From a virus: DNA of 31,840 nt. Positions 22,904 to 31,840 of the stretch are shown here, piece by piece. Both the position numbers and the translations under genes were made by a program. Within the stretch, counting starts at the first letter, position 1. Each line of letters starts with the position of its first letter. The notes below the pieces were generated by a model that was given only the letters and a program-made list of their open reading frames with translations, did not search any database and was not told the DNA's origin. Location: IMG/VR virus record IMGVR_UViG_3300020474_000064, positions 1 to 31,840 of that record; one strand, given 5' to 3'.

Positions 22904-25900
22904 TGGCAGTTACCGAAAGACTGATGGGTACAGGTAGCTTTGATGTATCTTTTTCACAATCTGAAACTCCAACTCAAATAGTAGAAACTATAAAAGAATG
23001 GGGACACATAGTCTTAACTGCTAATCAAGTTGACATAAATACTTTATCAGATGCACAAATTCTTTCTACTGCAAGATATACAGGAATTATCTTAAATAGA
23101 TCACTAGAAGAAAATGTTGTTTCTATTACAGGACAAGGCCTCCAACTATATCTTGGCGATGGTTCATCAAAAGGTATGGTTATTGCAGAAAGCAAAAATA
23201 TTGGAAAAGTTAGAAACTATATTGGAACAACATTAGCTGAAACATTATTTAACTCTACAGCACAAACAAACAAGCCATTAGGAATAATGAGAACAGAAGC
23301 AGGTAATTCTCAAGCTATTACTCAGGGAACAGTAACTAATCCAGCAGGAACTTATACAGGTTCACACTTCGTACAAACTGCATTAAGTGCATTAAAAGAA
23401 ATATCAGAACAGTTAAATACAGAATATAAAATTAATGCAAATGGAACTATAGATGCAGGACCACAAGCTAATTTATTTCAAGGTGTCAATGGAAATCCTT
23501 CAACAATTGTTGTTAAGTCTGGATATGGAGACGACCCTGAGTTTGAAGGTGTAGTTCCTCAAGGACTAAGAACAGAATTTGATGCTACAGATTTTGTAAG
23601 CAGAGTGGACTTTATCGGTGAAGTAGGATATTTCGATACAGCTACAGATGTAGCAGGTGAAGCTAATTTAGGTTCTAACCCATATAAAGATTTACACGGC
23701 AACGCTTTAACAAGAGTTGCATTAGTTCAAGAACCTGACATTGCTATAGCTCAACTTAATAACAGAGCAACTCTAATGCTTAACGAGTTATCAAGAGTTA
23801 AAAAAGTTCTTAACTTAGACCTTCAACAATATGAAGTAGAAGGAGACATGAGAGCAGGAGATTTTATATTTGCTTTTGACCCTGATATAGGTTTTAAAGA
23901 TACCGCAACTGATGCAGCTGCTGAATCAAGAAGTATGTATGAAGCAGTTTTTAGAGGTCAAACAATAACACCTGTTAAAGTTCGTGTTCAAGGATTGACT
24001 TGGCCTATAAAACAAGGAATGGGTGTTTACTTTAGAGATAAAGATGGAAACTACACAGATTTAACACAATATGTAACTTTTGAATCAGGTTCAGCTCAGG
24101 TTGAGCTTGGAGACTTACTAAGATTTATTGGAGACGATTTAAGATTTAGTGAGTTTTCTTTAAATCAAGTTACTGCTGGTGTATTCTCTATACCTGACTT
24201 ACCAGCCACACCTACTTTACAATCAGGTAGTTATCAGGATTCAGTTGGAGTAGATAAAGGATTTATTAGAGTTGTATTAGCAAAACCTACAAATGAAGAT
24301 GGCTCACAAATTACAGATGGTAGTCACTATAGAGTAAGGTATAAAAAACTTGGTGATGCTCAATACTCTTATAAAGATTTTCCTTATACAGGTGCTAATT
24401 CAGAAAGTTTATTATTACAAGATTTAACAATTGGTTATACATATCAAGTTGGTGTAACTGTTTATGACAAATCTGGTTTTCACAAGATGTCAGCTTATGA
24501 TGGCACAGGAGAAGATTTATATACAGATAGTTCTAGTGTTAATGCAAGTTTCGCTACTAATGCAAGAGTAGAAATTACAAAAGATGGTGTTGCACCTTCC
24601 AAGCCTCATACTGCAACTATTGCAGCTGGTGCTTTGAATGTTCAAATATCTCATTACTTGCGTAAAGCAGGAACTGATGGAGATGGTAATCCTTATGGAA
24701 ATTTTACTTTAGAAGGAGATATAGATTATTTAGCAATACACGCTGTAACTGTATCAGGTAATTCACAAAACTTTACTGTGGCTACTTCTAATAAGATTGG
24801 CGAAGTAAGAGTAACAGCAGGTAACTTATTACAAGCAATACCTGTTGTAGCAACTTTAGAATTAGCAGACTCAGAAAATTATTATTTTAGAATTGTTGCA
24901 GTAGATAAATCAGGTAATGCTTCTACTCCTTCAGATGGACAAACATCTGCTGCTACTTTAATAGCAGAATCACATATCAGTGATGCAACGATTACAACAG
25001 CTAAGATTGGTGACGCTCAGATTACTAATGCAAAGATAGCTGATGCAACAATTGATAACGCCAAGATAGCTAACTTAAATGCAACAAAAATTAATGCAGG
25101 AACTATAAGTGCAGATAGAATCGGTGCTGATAGCATTACTGCTGCAAAAATTGCTGCAAACACAATAACTGCAACAGAAATAGCTGCAGATACAATTACT
25201 GCTACACAAATTGCTTCAGGAACAATAACAGCTACTGAGATAGCTTCTGGAACTATAACAACAGGGCAATTAAATTTTACACCTGCTACAAATTCAGATT
25301 TAGCTAACTATGTAACAATATCTTCAACTTCAGCAGGTACATTAGATATTGTTGCAGACGATGTAGAAATTACGGGTAACTTAAGTGCAACAGGAACTAT
25401 TACTGCAAATGCAGGTTTCATAAGTGGTGTTGCAGTAGAACCTTCAGGAGTAACTTCTGCAATAACTATGGATGACTTATCAAGTTTAATTTCTCAATTA
25501 ACTGCTTCTAGTGGTGGTACATTTAGAACTGCTAGCTCAGGTGCAAGAGTACAAATAAGCTCTGCTTCATCAACACCAATAATAGAAGTTTTTGATTCAG
25601 CAGGTTCAGTAACTGGTCAAATAGGTTATAACTCAACTGCTGACAAAATATATATGTCTGGTAGTGCTACACCTATAAATTTTGTAACAACTTCTGCTGA
25701 AACACCTGCTGCTAATAATACTCAAAGTAGAATTACTCTATCTGCTAATGTTATAGATTTTGAAAGTGGGACAGGCTCTAGTCTTCCTTATATAAGAATT
25801 GGAGATGTTACTCAGACAAATAAATATCTTACTGTTGATGGTAGTGGTAAATTAGCTTTTTCAAGTGCATCTGTTACAGGTGGTGTAACTTCTATAACTG

Positions 25901-26772
25901 CTGCAGGAGAATTATCTCTTACAGGTGCAGGAACAGGAGATGTAACTATTACACATGCTGATTCTGATCACGATGATAGATTCTATACAAAATCAACTGC
26001 TGATATATTGTTAGGAGCTAAAGCTTCCTCTTCTCATGGTACACATGTTAGCTCATCTACAGCAGTACAAACTTTGACTGCTAGTGGTACCTCAGGTTCT
26101 GTAAGTGGAGATATAACAATTAGTTCAAATGCAGGTGGTGGAGGTTTTATTAGTGGTAACCCTTTTCGTTCTGGTAATACAATAAGTATTAATGCAAGTA
26201 TAAATGGATTTATTGGTCAAGCAACTCCTACAGGTTCAACAAGAAAAATTGGTATTTCTAGTAGTAATAGATTTAATAACATTTATTCACAAAGCTTTTT
26301 CGGAACATTCTATGGTCAAAACATTAATGCTTCATCGAAGAACATAAAAGAAAATATTGTAGATACAGATTTAGGTTTAGATTTTATAAATGATTTAGAA
26401 GTAAAAGATTTTACAATGATTGATACAGATACTTTTGGAACACAAAAATACACAGGTTTTATAGCAGAAGATATACAAAAGTATTTAGATGATAACGATT
26501 TAGATTACAAACTTACAGAAGATTATAGTGGTAATTACGAATACAAAGAAAGTTGTTCACATCCAATAGTTCCTGAACCTCAAGATGAAGACCAAACTAT
26601 AACCTATATGCACGATACTGTAGAAGAATGTGAAGCATATATGCCTGATGAAAACAGACATCCACACTTATATTTCAATAACTTTGTAGGTCCATTAGTA
26701 AAAGCAGTACAAGAGCTGTCAGCAAAAGTGGACTCTTTGACTGCTAGAATAGAAGTATTGGAAGGTGGATAA
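22903..26772 (+). CDS. Tail-tip / receptor-binding protein with C-terminal S74 self-cleaving chaperone
   Basis: 1289 residues with a clear modular order. Residues 1-430 form a tail-tip (Tal-like) base. Fibronectin type III-like modules lie at about 430-541 and 566-680 (Y-x-V-x-V-x-V-x-D-K-S-G-x ends). A repeat of short T-I-T-A-x-x-I units (690-792) probably makes a trimeric beta-helix shaft. Beta-rich fibre sequence runs to about 1140. The end is an intramolecular chaperone of peptidase family S74: ASSKNIKENI places the Ser-Lys dyad at S1144 and K1149. The domain should cleave itself off before S1144 after helping trimer formation. The C-terminus is a coiled coil (LVKAVQELSAKVDSLTARI). It likely contacts the host surface. 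It overlaps both neighbours by TAATG. Confidence 0.85.
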   Translation: MAVTERLMGTGSFDVSFSQSETPTQIVETIKEWGHIVLTANQVDINTLSDAQILSTARYTGIILNRSLEENVVSITGQGLQLYLGDGSSKGMVIAESKNIGKVRNYIGTTLAETLFNSTAQTNKPLGIMRTEAGNSQAITQGTVTNPAGTYTGSHFVQTALSALKEISEQLNTEYKINANGTIDAGPQANLFQGVNGNPSTIVVKSGYGDDPEFEGVVPQGLRTEFDATDFVSRVDFIGEVGYFDTATDVAGEANLGSNPYKDLHGNALTRVALVQEPDIAIAQLNNRATLMLNELSRVKKVLNLDLQQYEVEGDMRAGDFIFAFDPDIGFKDTATDAAAESRSMYEAVFRGQTITPVKVRVQGLTWPIKQGMGVYFRDKDGNYTDLTQYVTFESGSAQVELGDLLRFIGDDLRFSEFSLNQVTAGVFSIPDLPATPTLQSGSYQDSVGVDKGFIRVVLAKPTNEDGSQITDGSHYRVRYKKLGDAQYSYKDFPYTGANSESLLLQDLTIGYTYQVGVTVYDKSGFHKMSAYDGTGEDLYTDSSSVNASFATNARVEITKDGVAPSKPHTATIAAGALNVQISHYLRKAGTDGDGNPYGNFTLEGDIDYLAIHAVTVSGNSQNFTVATSNKIGEVRVTAGNLLQAIPVVATLELADSENYYFRIVAVDKSGNASTPSDGQTSAATLIAESHISDATITTAKIGDAQITNAKIADATIDNAKIANLNATKINAGTISADRIGADSITAAKIAANTITATEIAADTITATQIASGTITATEIASGTITTGQLNFTPATNSDLANYVTISSTSAGTLDIVADDVEITGNLSATGTITANAGFISGVAVEPSGVTSAITMDDLSSLISQLTASSGGTFRTASSGARVQISSASSTPIIEVFDSAGSVTGQIGYNSTADKIYMSGSATPINFVTTSAETPAANNTQSRITLSANVIDFESGTGSSLPYIRIGDVTQTNKYLTVDGSGKLAFSSASVTGGVTSITAAGELSLTGAGTGDVTITHADSDHDDRFYTKSTADILLGAKASSSHGTHVSSSTAVQTLTASGTSGSVSGDITISSNAGGGGFISGNPFRSGNTISINASINGFIGQATPTGSTRKIGISSSNRFNNIYSQSFFGTFYGQNINASSKNIKENIVDTDLGLDFINDLEVKDFTMIDTDTFGTQKYTGFIAEDIQKYLDDNDLDYKLTEDYSGNYEYKESCSHPIVPEPQDEDQTITYMHDTVEECEAYMPDENRHPHLYFNNFVGPLVKAVQELSAKVDSLTARIEVLEGG

Positions 26773-26981
26773 TGCCAGAATTAACTAATTCAGAACAAGA
26801 AGAATTATTATTAAGACAAATTAAAGAAGCTAGAGGTAATTTATTCTATCACGAAATGGATGAGATTACAGAAGCTGATTATGACGCTGAAATGCGAACA
26901 AAATGGGAGAATAGAAAAACAGAACTTGAAGCTAGAGTGAATCGACTTGAAGCCAAATACGATTCAATGTTTGGTGAATAA
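26772..26981 (+). CDS. Small coiled-coil protein, 69 aa
   Basis: Nearly all helix, with many Glu and Leu (EQEELLLRQIKEARGN, then WENRKTELEARVNRLEAKYD). It is coupled to both neighbours by one-base overlaps. It could be a fibre-assembly chaperone or a small fibre component; position is the only evidence. Confidence 0.6.
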   Translation: MPELTNSEQEELLLRQIKEARGNLFYHEMDEITEADYDAEMRTKWENRKTELEARVNRLEAKYDSMFGE

Positions 26982-28219
26982 TGGCTGATGTAATTAACGA
27001 AGGTGATTCCAAGATAGAGGTAATCGACTCTGGTTCTCCAGGTGATGCGGAGATTACTGCGGTCTTAAATAATGTTGAAAGAGCAGAAATCACTTCTACT
27101 CTTATCAGTTTATACAACACAACAGATCAGATGGAAACAGGCAATGCCACTGATGACCAAAATGGTGCTGCTTCTACTTTTAATGGTTTTCAAGTTAATG
27201 ATGCTACTTTAAGGCTTAAATCAGGCGATGGATCTAGCGTTCCTCATTCCAATCTATATTTTGACGGTAAATCAATAATCTCCGATAAGACTTTATCTAT
27301 AGGTACAACAGGCCAAAAAGAGTTACATTTTGGTACAAATGGTACTAAATGGGTAAAGATTACAGAAGGTGGTTTCTTAGATTTTGCAAAAATGACAATT
27401 GGTGGTTCTCAAGGTACCGCTGGTCAATATTTAAGAAATGCAGGAAATGGAACTATTGAATGGTCAACTATTGATAGTAATAACGCTTTTGGTACTGTAA
27501 CAGTAGGTGCAACTAACTTAAATGCAGGAAGTGTAGGAGATACATTTACAATAGCTGCAGGAAGTAACATAACTTTAACTCCTAATAGTGGAAATAACAC
27601 ATTAACAATAGCTTCTACACAAACAAATTCTTTTGATAAAATAGCAGTCTCAGGACAGAGTAATGTCGTAGGAGATTCTGCAACAGATACATTAACTTTT
27701 GTTGCGGGCTCTGGTATGACAATAACAACTAACGCTGCTACAGACACAGTTACTTTTACTTCTAGTGCTACATCAGGAAGTACAGAAGATGTCTTTAAAA
27801 ATATTGCAGTTGCAGGACAATCAACACTTACAGCAGATTCATCTACAGATACTTTAACTGCTGAAGCAGGAGATGGTATAGAGATAACAACTGATGATGG
27901 AACAGGTAAGTTATCTTTTAAAAACGAGGCTTTAAAAAGATTATCTAAGTATGGATACCTAACTTTTACAAAAGCTAATGGAACAAGTGAGAAAGTTCCT
28001 CTTAAAAACTTTTTTATTAATCAAACCGTTTCTCAATCTGTAAATGGTGGTGGCTCAAGTGCAGGTATGTCCACGAGAGCTTTTCGCCTGCTACAATCAG
28101 ATGGTAGCACTTTTTCATTTATGATAATGCCCGCTACTACAAGTGGGGATAGCCTTACTTTTACATACACCAAAGCAGATGGAAGCACAGTGACCAAAGA
28201 CATAACAATGGCAGCATAA
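26981..28219 (+). CDS. Tail fibre-like structural protein
   Basis: 412 residues, rich in Thr, Ser, Gly, Asn and Asp, with low-charge beta repeats as in phage fibres. About 180-305 carries related units (for example VSGQSNVVGDSATDTLTFVA and VAGQSTLTADSSTDTLTAEA), each followed by a short strand. The N-terminal 110 residues are different and may attach to the tail tip. The C-terminal part (from about 315) has YGYLTFTKANGTSEKV and a terminal Thr-rich beta segment that could be the tip or receptor-binding end. It shares style with the next gene, so both probably form one fibre assembly. No enzymatic motif is seen. Confidence 0.7.
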   Translation: MADVINEGDSKIEVIDSGSPGDAEITAVLNNVERAEITSTLISLYNTTDQMETGNATDDQNGAASTFNGFQVNDATLRLKSGDGSSVPHSNLYFDGKSIISDKTLSIGTTGQKELHFGTNGTKWVKITEGGFLDFAKMTIGGSQGTAGQYLRNAGNGTIEWSTIDSNNAFGTVTVGATNLNAGSVGDTFTIAAGSNITLTPNSGNNTLTIASTQTNSFDKIAVSGQSNVVGDSATDTLTFVAGSGMTITTNAATDTVTFTSSATSGSTEDVFKNIAVAGQSTLTADSSTDTLTAEAGDGIEITTDDGTGKLSFKNEALKRLSKYGYLTFTKANGTSEKVPLKNFFINQTVSQSVNGGGSSAGMSTRAFRLLQSDGSTFSFMIMPATTSGDSLTFTYTKADGSTVTKDITMAA

Positions 28220-28220
28220 T

Positions 28221-31200
28221 ATGGCAGTAAAAACACCCATAAGAGGAGAATTTAGCGGTAGTGACCTGACAGGTTTTGCCGAGTTTCAAGCATCAGATTT
28301 TATAGGAATAGCAGATGGTGGTACAGGTGCTATAACAGCTTCTGCTGCTAGAACTGCATTAGGAATAGCTATAGGTAGTGATGTCCAAGCTTTTGATGCA
28401 CAACTAACTGATATATCAGGATTAACACCAGGGGATGGAAAGTTTATAATTGGTGATGGATCTAACTTTGTCACAGAATCAGGAAACACAGCAAGAGCTT
28501 CTTTAGGACTAGGAACTTCTGATTCACCAACATTTAATGGTTTAACTCTTAGTGGAAACTTAATAGTTAATGGTACAACCACAACAATAAACAGCACAAC
28601 AACAACTCTTGATGACCCAATAATGACATTGGGTGGAGATACAGCTCCAGGCTCAGATGATAACAAAGACAGAGGTATTGAATTTAGATGGCACAATGGT
28701 TCTGCTGCAAAGCTTGGTTTCTTTGGATTTGATGATAGCTCAGGTAAATTTACATTTATCCCTGATGCAACAAATACTTCAGAAGTTTTTAGTGGTACAG
28801 CAGGAACATTAGTTGCAAACTTAGAAGGTAATGTTACAGGTACAGTTTCAAGCCTATCTGGTTTAGATACAGATAATTTAAGTGAAGGTTCATCAAATTT
28901 ATATTTTACAAACGAAAGAGTAGACGACAGAGTAAACGCTCTTATTATTGGTGGTGCAGGTGTTGATACTGCTTATGATGATTCTGCAGGAACTTTAACT
29001 CTTACAGCAGACTTATCAGAAGTTACATCAGATTTAAACGAAAGAGTAGATGATAGAGTTGGTTCTTTATTAGTAGATTCAGCAACATCTGGTATAGATA
29101 TAGCTTATGACGATGCAAGCGACCAATTAACAATATCTGCTGACTTAAGTGAAATAACATCTGATCTTAATGAAAGAATAGATGACCAAGTTAACAGTGT
29201 TCTTACAGCAGGTAGCAATGTATCTTTAACTTACGATGACGCTGCAGGAACTCTTACAATTGCTTCAACTGATACTAATACACAACTAACTACTGAGGAA
29301 GTCCAAGACATTGTCGGAGGTATGGTTGACGGTGGCACAGAAACAAATGTATCAGTAACTTATGATGATACAAACGGAAAATTAAACTTTGTTGTAACTC
29401 AATTAACTTCAGAACAAGTCCAAGACATTATTGGACCAATGTTTGCAAGCAACACAGAAACTTTTATAGATGTAGCTTATGATGATTCTGATGGAACTTT
29501 AGATTTAGTAGTTCCAGTAAAAGATGAAGACAATATGGCTAGCAATAGTGATACTCACTTAGCTACTCAACAATCCATAAAAGCTTATGTAGATTCTCAA
29601 ATACAAACAGAAGAAAGTATAGAAGACTTTGTCGGCGGAATGATTACAGGTAACACTGAAACATTAATAACTGTTACTTATGATGATTCCGACGGAACAA
29701 TGGATTTCGTTGTTGATAACGATTTAGCTAACTACGATAACACAAACTCTGGATTTATTACAGCAACACTAACAAATGAACAAGTTCAAGACATTGTTGG
29801 TGCTATGTTTACATCAAACACAGAAACCAATATTGCAGCAACCTATCAAGATTCAGACGGAACAATAGATTTAGTTTCTACTGATACACAATTAACTTCT
29901 GAACAAGTTCAAGATATTGTAGGTGCAATGTTCAGTAGCAATACTGAGACAAACATTACTGCTACCTATGAAGACTCTGATGGGACAATAGATTTAGTTG
30001 CTGATTTACTAACTGAAGAAGCCGTAGAAGATTTTGTAGCTGGTGCGATAACAGCAGGTACAAATGTTTCTGTTACTTACGATGACGCAGCAGGAACAAT
30101 AACTATTGCATCAACAGATACAAACACACAACTTACACAAGAACAAGTTGAAGACTTTGTCGGTGGTATGTTAGATGGTGATGAAACATTTATAACAGTT
30201 GCTTATGACGATACAGATGGAAATATAGATTTTACAGTTCCTGTTAAAGATGAAGACAATATGGCATCAGACAGTGCTTCTCATCTTGCAACTCAACAGT
30301 CAATTAAAGCTTATGTAGATTCTCAAGTTACAGCACAAGATTTAGATTTCCAAGCAGATAGTGGTGGTGCTCTTGCTATAGATTTAGATAGTGAAACATT
30401 AACATTTACAGGTGGAACTGGTATAGATACTTCTGGTTCTGGAAATGCAGTTACTTTTGCAATAGATTCAACAGTAGTAACCGAAAGCTCTTCAGATACA
30501 CTAACAAATAAAACATTAAATTTAGAAAACAATACAGTCATAGTTGAATACGCAGTAACTGCAGCTGGTGGTAAGTTTGTAATAGATGGACAATCACAAG
30601 CAACAATATCATTTAGACCGGGTGTTGTTCATAGATTTGATTTATCTGATAACTCAGTAGCTTCTCATCCATTTGTATTATCAGAAACAAGTGAAGGTAC
30701 AGCTTATACAACTGGTAGAACTGCTAGTGGTACTCAAGGACAAGCTGGTGCTTATATAGAATTTACAGTTAACGCTGCAACTCCAGATATTCTTTATTAT
30801 TACTGTTCATCACACTCTGGAATGGGTGGAACAATTACAGTATTCGGTTCAGCTTATGGTGATGCCGATGTTCAGTCTTATCTTTCAGCTGGAACAGGGA
30901 TAACTCTTTCTGGCTCTGGAGTAATTGCTACAACAATAACACAGTATGCAGACTCGGATGTACAAAGTTATCTATCAGCAGGAACAGGAATAACATTATC
31001 TGGTTCTGGTGTAATAGCTTCTTCTATTACTCAATATGCTGATTCAGATGTTCAATCATATTTAAGTGGTGGTACTGGTGTAACAATGTCTGGCTCTGGT
31101 GAATTTAGCATTGGACAGGCAGTAGCTACAACATCTAATGTAACATTTGCAGATTTAGCAGCTACAGGTAATGTAACAATTACAGGTAACTTAGATGTAA

Positions 31201-31840
31201 ATGGAACTACTACAACAATCGATACAACTAATACAACTGTAACAGATTCACTAATAGAGCTTGGAAATGGTACTTCTGGTTCGCCAAGTAATGATGCAGG
31301 TATCGTAATTGAAAGAGGTTCTGCTGATAACGCATTTATAGGTTTTGATGAAAGTGCTGATAAATTTATTGTTGGTACAGGTTCATTTACTGGTGCAAGT
31401 ACTGGTAACTTAACAATATCAACAGGAACATTAGTAGCAAACTTAGAAGGTAATGTTACAGGTGCTGTAACAGGTAATGCAGATACTGCAACAGCTTTAG
31501 CAACAGGTAGAACAATAGGAATGACTGGAGATGTTGTTTGGACATCTGCATCTTTTGACGGCTCTGGAAATGTAACAGGTGCTGCAGCAATACAATCTGA
31601 TGCTGTTGAAACAGCAATGGTTAATGCTAATGTAATATCTGGACAATCTGCTTACTCTGGAACTGTAGACACTACAAATGACTTTGTACTTATTTATGAC
31701 CACTCAACAACTTCCTTAAAGAAGATAGCTGTATCAGACCTTAACTCTGCTTCTGGTGCAGGTACTATGTCAAACTTTACAATAGCTGCTGATAGTGGTT
31801 CTAATCAAGTTGTAGCAGATGCAAATACATTAACACTTAC
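28221..31840 (+). CDS. Very large tail fibre protein, 3' end outside the window
   Basis: The frame stays open from the ATG at 28221 to the window end (at least 1206 residues). It starts one base after the upstream stop, without a ribosome site, so it is probably coupled. Modules in order: an N-terminal segment with NLIVNGTTTTINSTTTTLDD; about ten Y-D-D-x-x-G-T-L beta repeats; two copies of a V-K-D-E-D-N-M-A-S block ending A-T-Q-Q-S-I-K-A-Y-V-D; a L-T-N-K-T-L-N-L fibre motif; a cupredoxin-like domain (H816, C862, H865, M868); three tandem 30-residue repeats; and a second NGTTTTI block followed by GNADTATALATGRTIG. These modules are known from fibres of marine phages. It should be the main adsorption fibre. 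Confidence 0.85.
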   Translation, partial: MAVKTPIRGEFSGSDLTGFAEFQASDFIGIADGGTGAITASAARTALGIAIGSDVQAFDAQLTDISGLTPGDGKFIIGDGSNFVTESGNTARASLGLGTSDSPTFNGLTLSGNLIVNGTTTTINSTTTTLDDPIMTLGGDTAPGSDDNKDRGIEFRWHNGSAAKLGFFGFDDSSGKFTFIPDATNTSEVFSGTAGTLVANLEGNVTGTVSSLSGLDTDNLSEGSSNLYFTNERVDDRVNALIIGGAGVDTAYDDSAGTLTLTADLSEVTSDLNERVDDRVGSLLVDSATSGIDIAYDDASDQLTISADLSEITSDLNERIDDQVNSVLTAGSNVSLTYDDAAGTLTIASTDTNTQLTTEEVQDIVGGMVDGGTETNVSVTYDDTNGKLNFVVTQLTSEQVQDIIGPMFASNTETFIDVAYDDSDGTLDLVVPVKDEDNMASNSDTHLATQQSIKAYVDSQIQTEESIEDFVGGMITGNTETLITVTYDDSDGTMDFVVDNDLANYDNTNSGFITATLTNEQVQDIVGAMFTSNTETNIAATYQDSDGTIDLVSTDTQLTSEQVQDIVGAMFSSNTETNITATYEDSDGTIDLVADLLTEEAVEDFVAGAITAGTNVSVTYDDAAGTITIASTDTNTQLTQEQVEDFVGGMLDGDETFITVAYDDTDGNIDFTVPVKDEDNMASDSASHLATQQSIKAYVDSQVTAQDLDFQADSGGALAIDLDSETLTFTGGTGIDTSGSGNAVTFAIDSTVVTESSSDTLTNKTLNLENNTVIVEYAVTAAGGKFVIDGQSQATISFRPGVVHRFDLSDNSVASHPFVLSETSEGTAYTTGRTASGTQGQAGAYIEFTVNAATPDILYYYCSSHSGMGGTITVFGSAYGDADVQSYLSAGTGITLSGSGVIATTITQYADSDVQSYLSAGTGITLSGSGVIASSITQYADSDVQSYLSGGTGVTMSGSGEFSIGQAVATTSNVTFADLAATGNVTITGNLDVNGTTTTIDTTNTTVTDSLIELGNGTSGSPSNDAGIVIERGSADNAFIGFDESADKFIVGTGSFTGASTGNLTISTGTLVANLEGNVTGAVTGNADTATALATGRTIGMTGDVVWTSASFDGSGNVTGAAAIQSDAVETAMVNANVISGQSAYSGTVDTTNDFVLIYDHSTTSLKKIAVSDLNSASGAGTMSNFTIAADSGSNQVVADANTLTL
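28905..30240 (+). repeat. About ten diverged beta repeats within the fibre gene
   Basis: Each unit of about 35-50 codons ends in a Y-D-D-x-x-G-x-L/I pattern (YDDSAGTLTL, YDDASDQLTI, YDDAAGTLTI, YDDTNGKLNF, YDDSDGTLDL and so on). Most later units carry V-Q/E-D-I/F-V-G-x-M upstream. DNA identity between units is low, so these are old protein repeats. An exact 20-bp match does occur at 29520-29539 and 30246-30265 in the flanking K-D-E-D-N-M-A block. Confidence 0.75.
30855..31106 (+). repeat. Three tandem 90-bp (30-residue) repeats in the fibre gene
   Basis: Units begin at 30855, 30945 and 31035 with Y-A-D-S-D-V-Q-S-Y-L-S-A-G-T-G-I-T-L-S and end G-V-I-A-x-x-I-T-Q. The third unit is diverged and shorter. 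Third-base differences between units show that the protein, not the DNA, is conserved. Confidence 0.8.

Noticed and set aside
28286-28696. 136-codon minus-strand ORF within the fibre gene
   Set aside because: Antisense of Thr/Gly/Asp-rich beta repeats; similar shadows occur throughout the fibre genes, and none has a ribosome site or motif.
28905-31106. Regularly spaced repeats suggestive of CRISPR
   Set aside because: The repeats are in frame within one long ORF, diverge at third codon positions and lack unique spacers, so they are protein repeats.
1-31840. Temperate phage or prophage interpretation
   Set aside because: No integrase, repressor pair, attachment site or flanking bacterial gene is visible; lifestyle cannot be judged from this window.

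Overview
The window is a contiguous stretch of an AT-rich double-stranded DNA tailed phage genome with siphovirus gene order. The order is terminase large subunit, portal, prohead protease, HK97-type major capsid protein, connector, neck proteins, tail terminator, major tail protein, frameshifted tail chaperones, tape measure, tail tip, then fibres. No bacterial housekeeping gene, integrase, repressor, tRNA or insertion sequence is visible. The host cannot be read directly. Several start codons sit 6 nt after an extended -10 box with no usable Shine-Dalgarno (SD) site, a leaderless arrangement common in actinobacteria. The tail-chaperone T domain and the secreted lysozyme-like protein also recall actinophages. 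A low-GC marine actinobacterial host is therefore a reasonable guess, not a conclusion.

Layout. 1-227 is AT-rich leader DNA. 228-2943 holds six small, tightly overlapping genes of unknown function, including a 43-residue gene. 2944-3051 is a structured intergenic segment with two strong hairpins, followed by a leaderless-type promoter for terL. 3052-10741 is the packaging and head module: TerL, a portal with a long C-terminal extension, a protease with an acidic C-terminal half, the capsid protein flanked by hairpins, a basic histone-tail-like protein, a connector, a small protein and a zinc ribbon.

10738-13544 is a minus-strand accessory cassette inserted between connector and neck genes. 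It carries a C5 cytosine methyltransferase, small proteins and a secreted transglycosylase/lysozyme-like protein. It is followed by a divergent plus-strand gene (13644-14579) encoding a helix-turn-helix plus zinc-ribbon protein, which ends in an intrinsic terminator. Inside the methyltransferase gene, same strand and +1 frame, lies a 190-codon ORF (11782-12354). It looks like a genuine second protein of the family that accompanies phage methyltransferases. This overprinted pair is the most unusual item in the window.

14659-31840 is the neck, tail and adsorption module. It has a head-closure protein, a gp10-like neck protein, a tail terminator, a major tail protein and a textbook -1 frameshift between the two tail-assembly chaperone ORFs. 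These are followed by a 1106-residue tape measure, a probable distal tail protein, a 1289-residue tail-tip protein ending in a self-cleaving S74 chaperone domain, and two fibre-like proteins. The last fibre runs off the window end and contains about ten beta repeats and a cupredoxin-like C-x2-H-x2-M segment.
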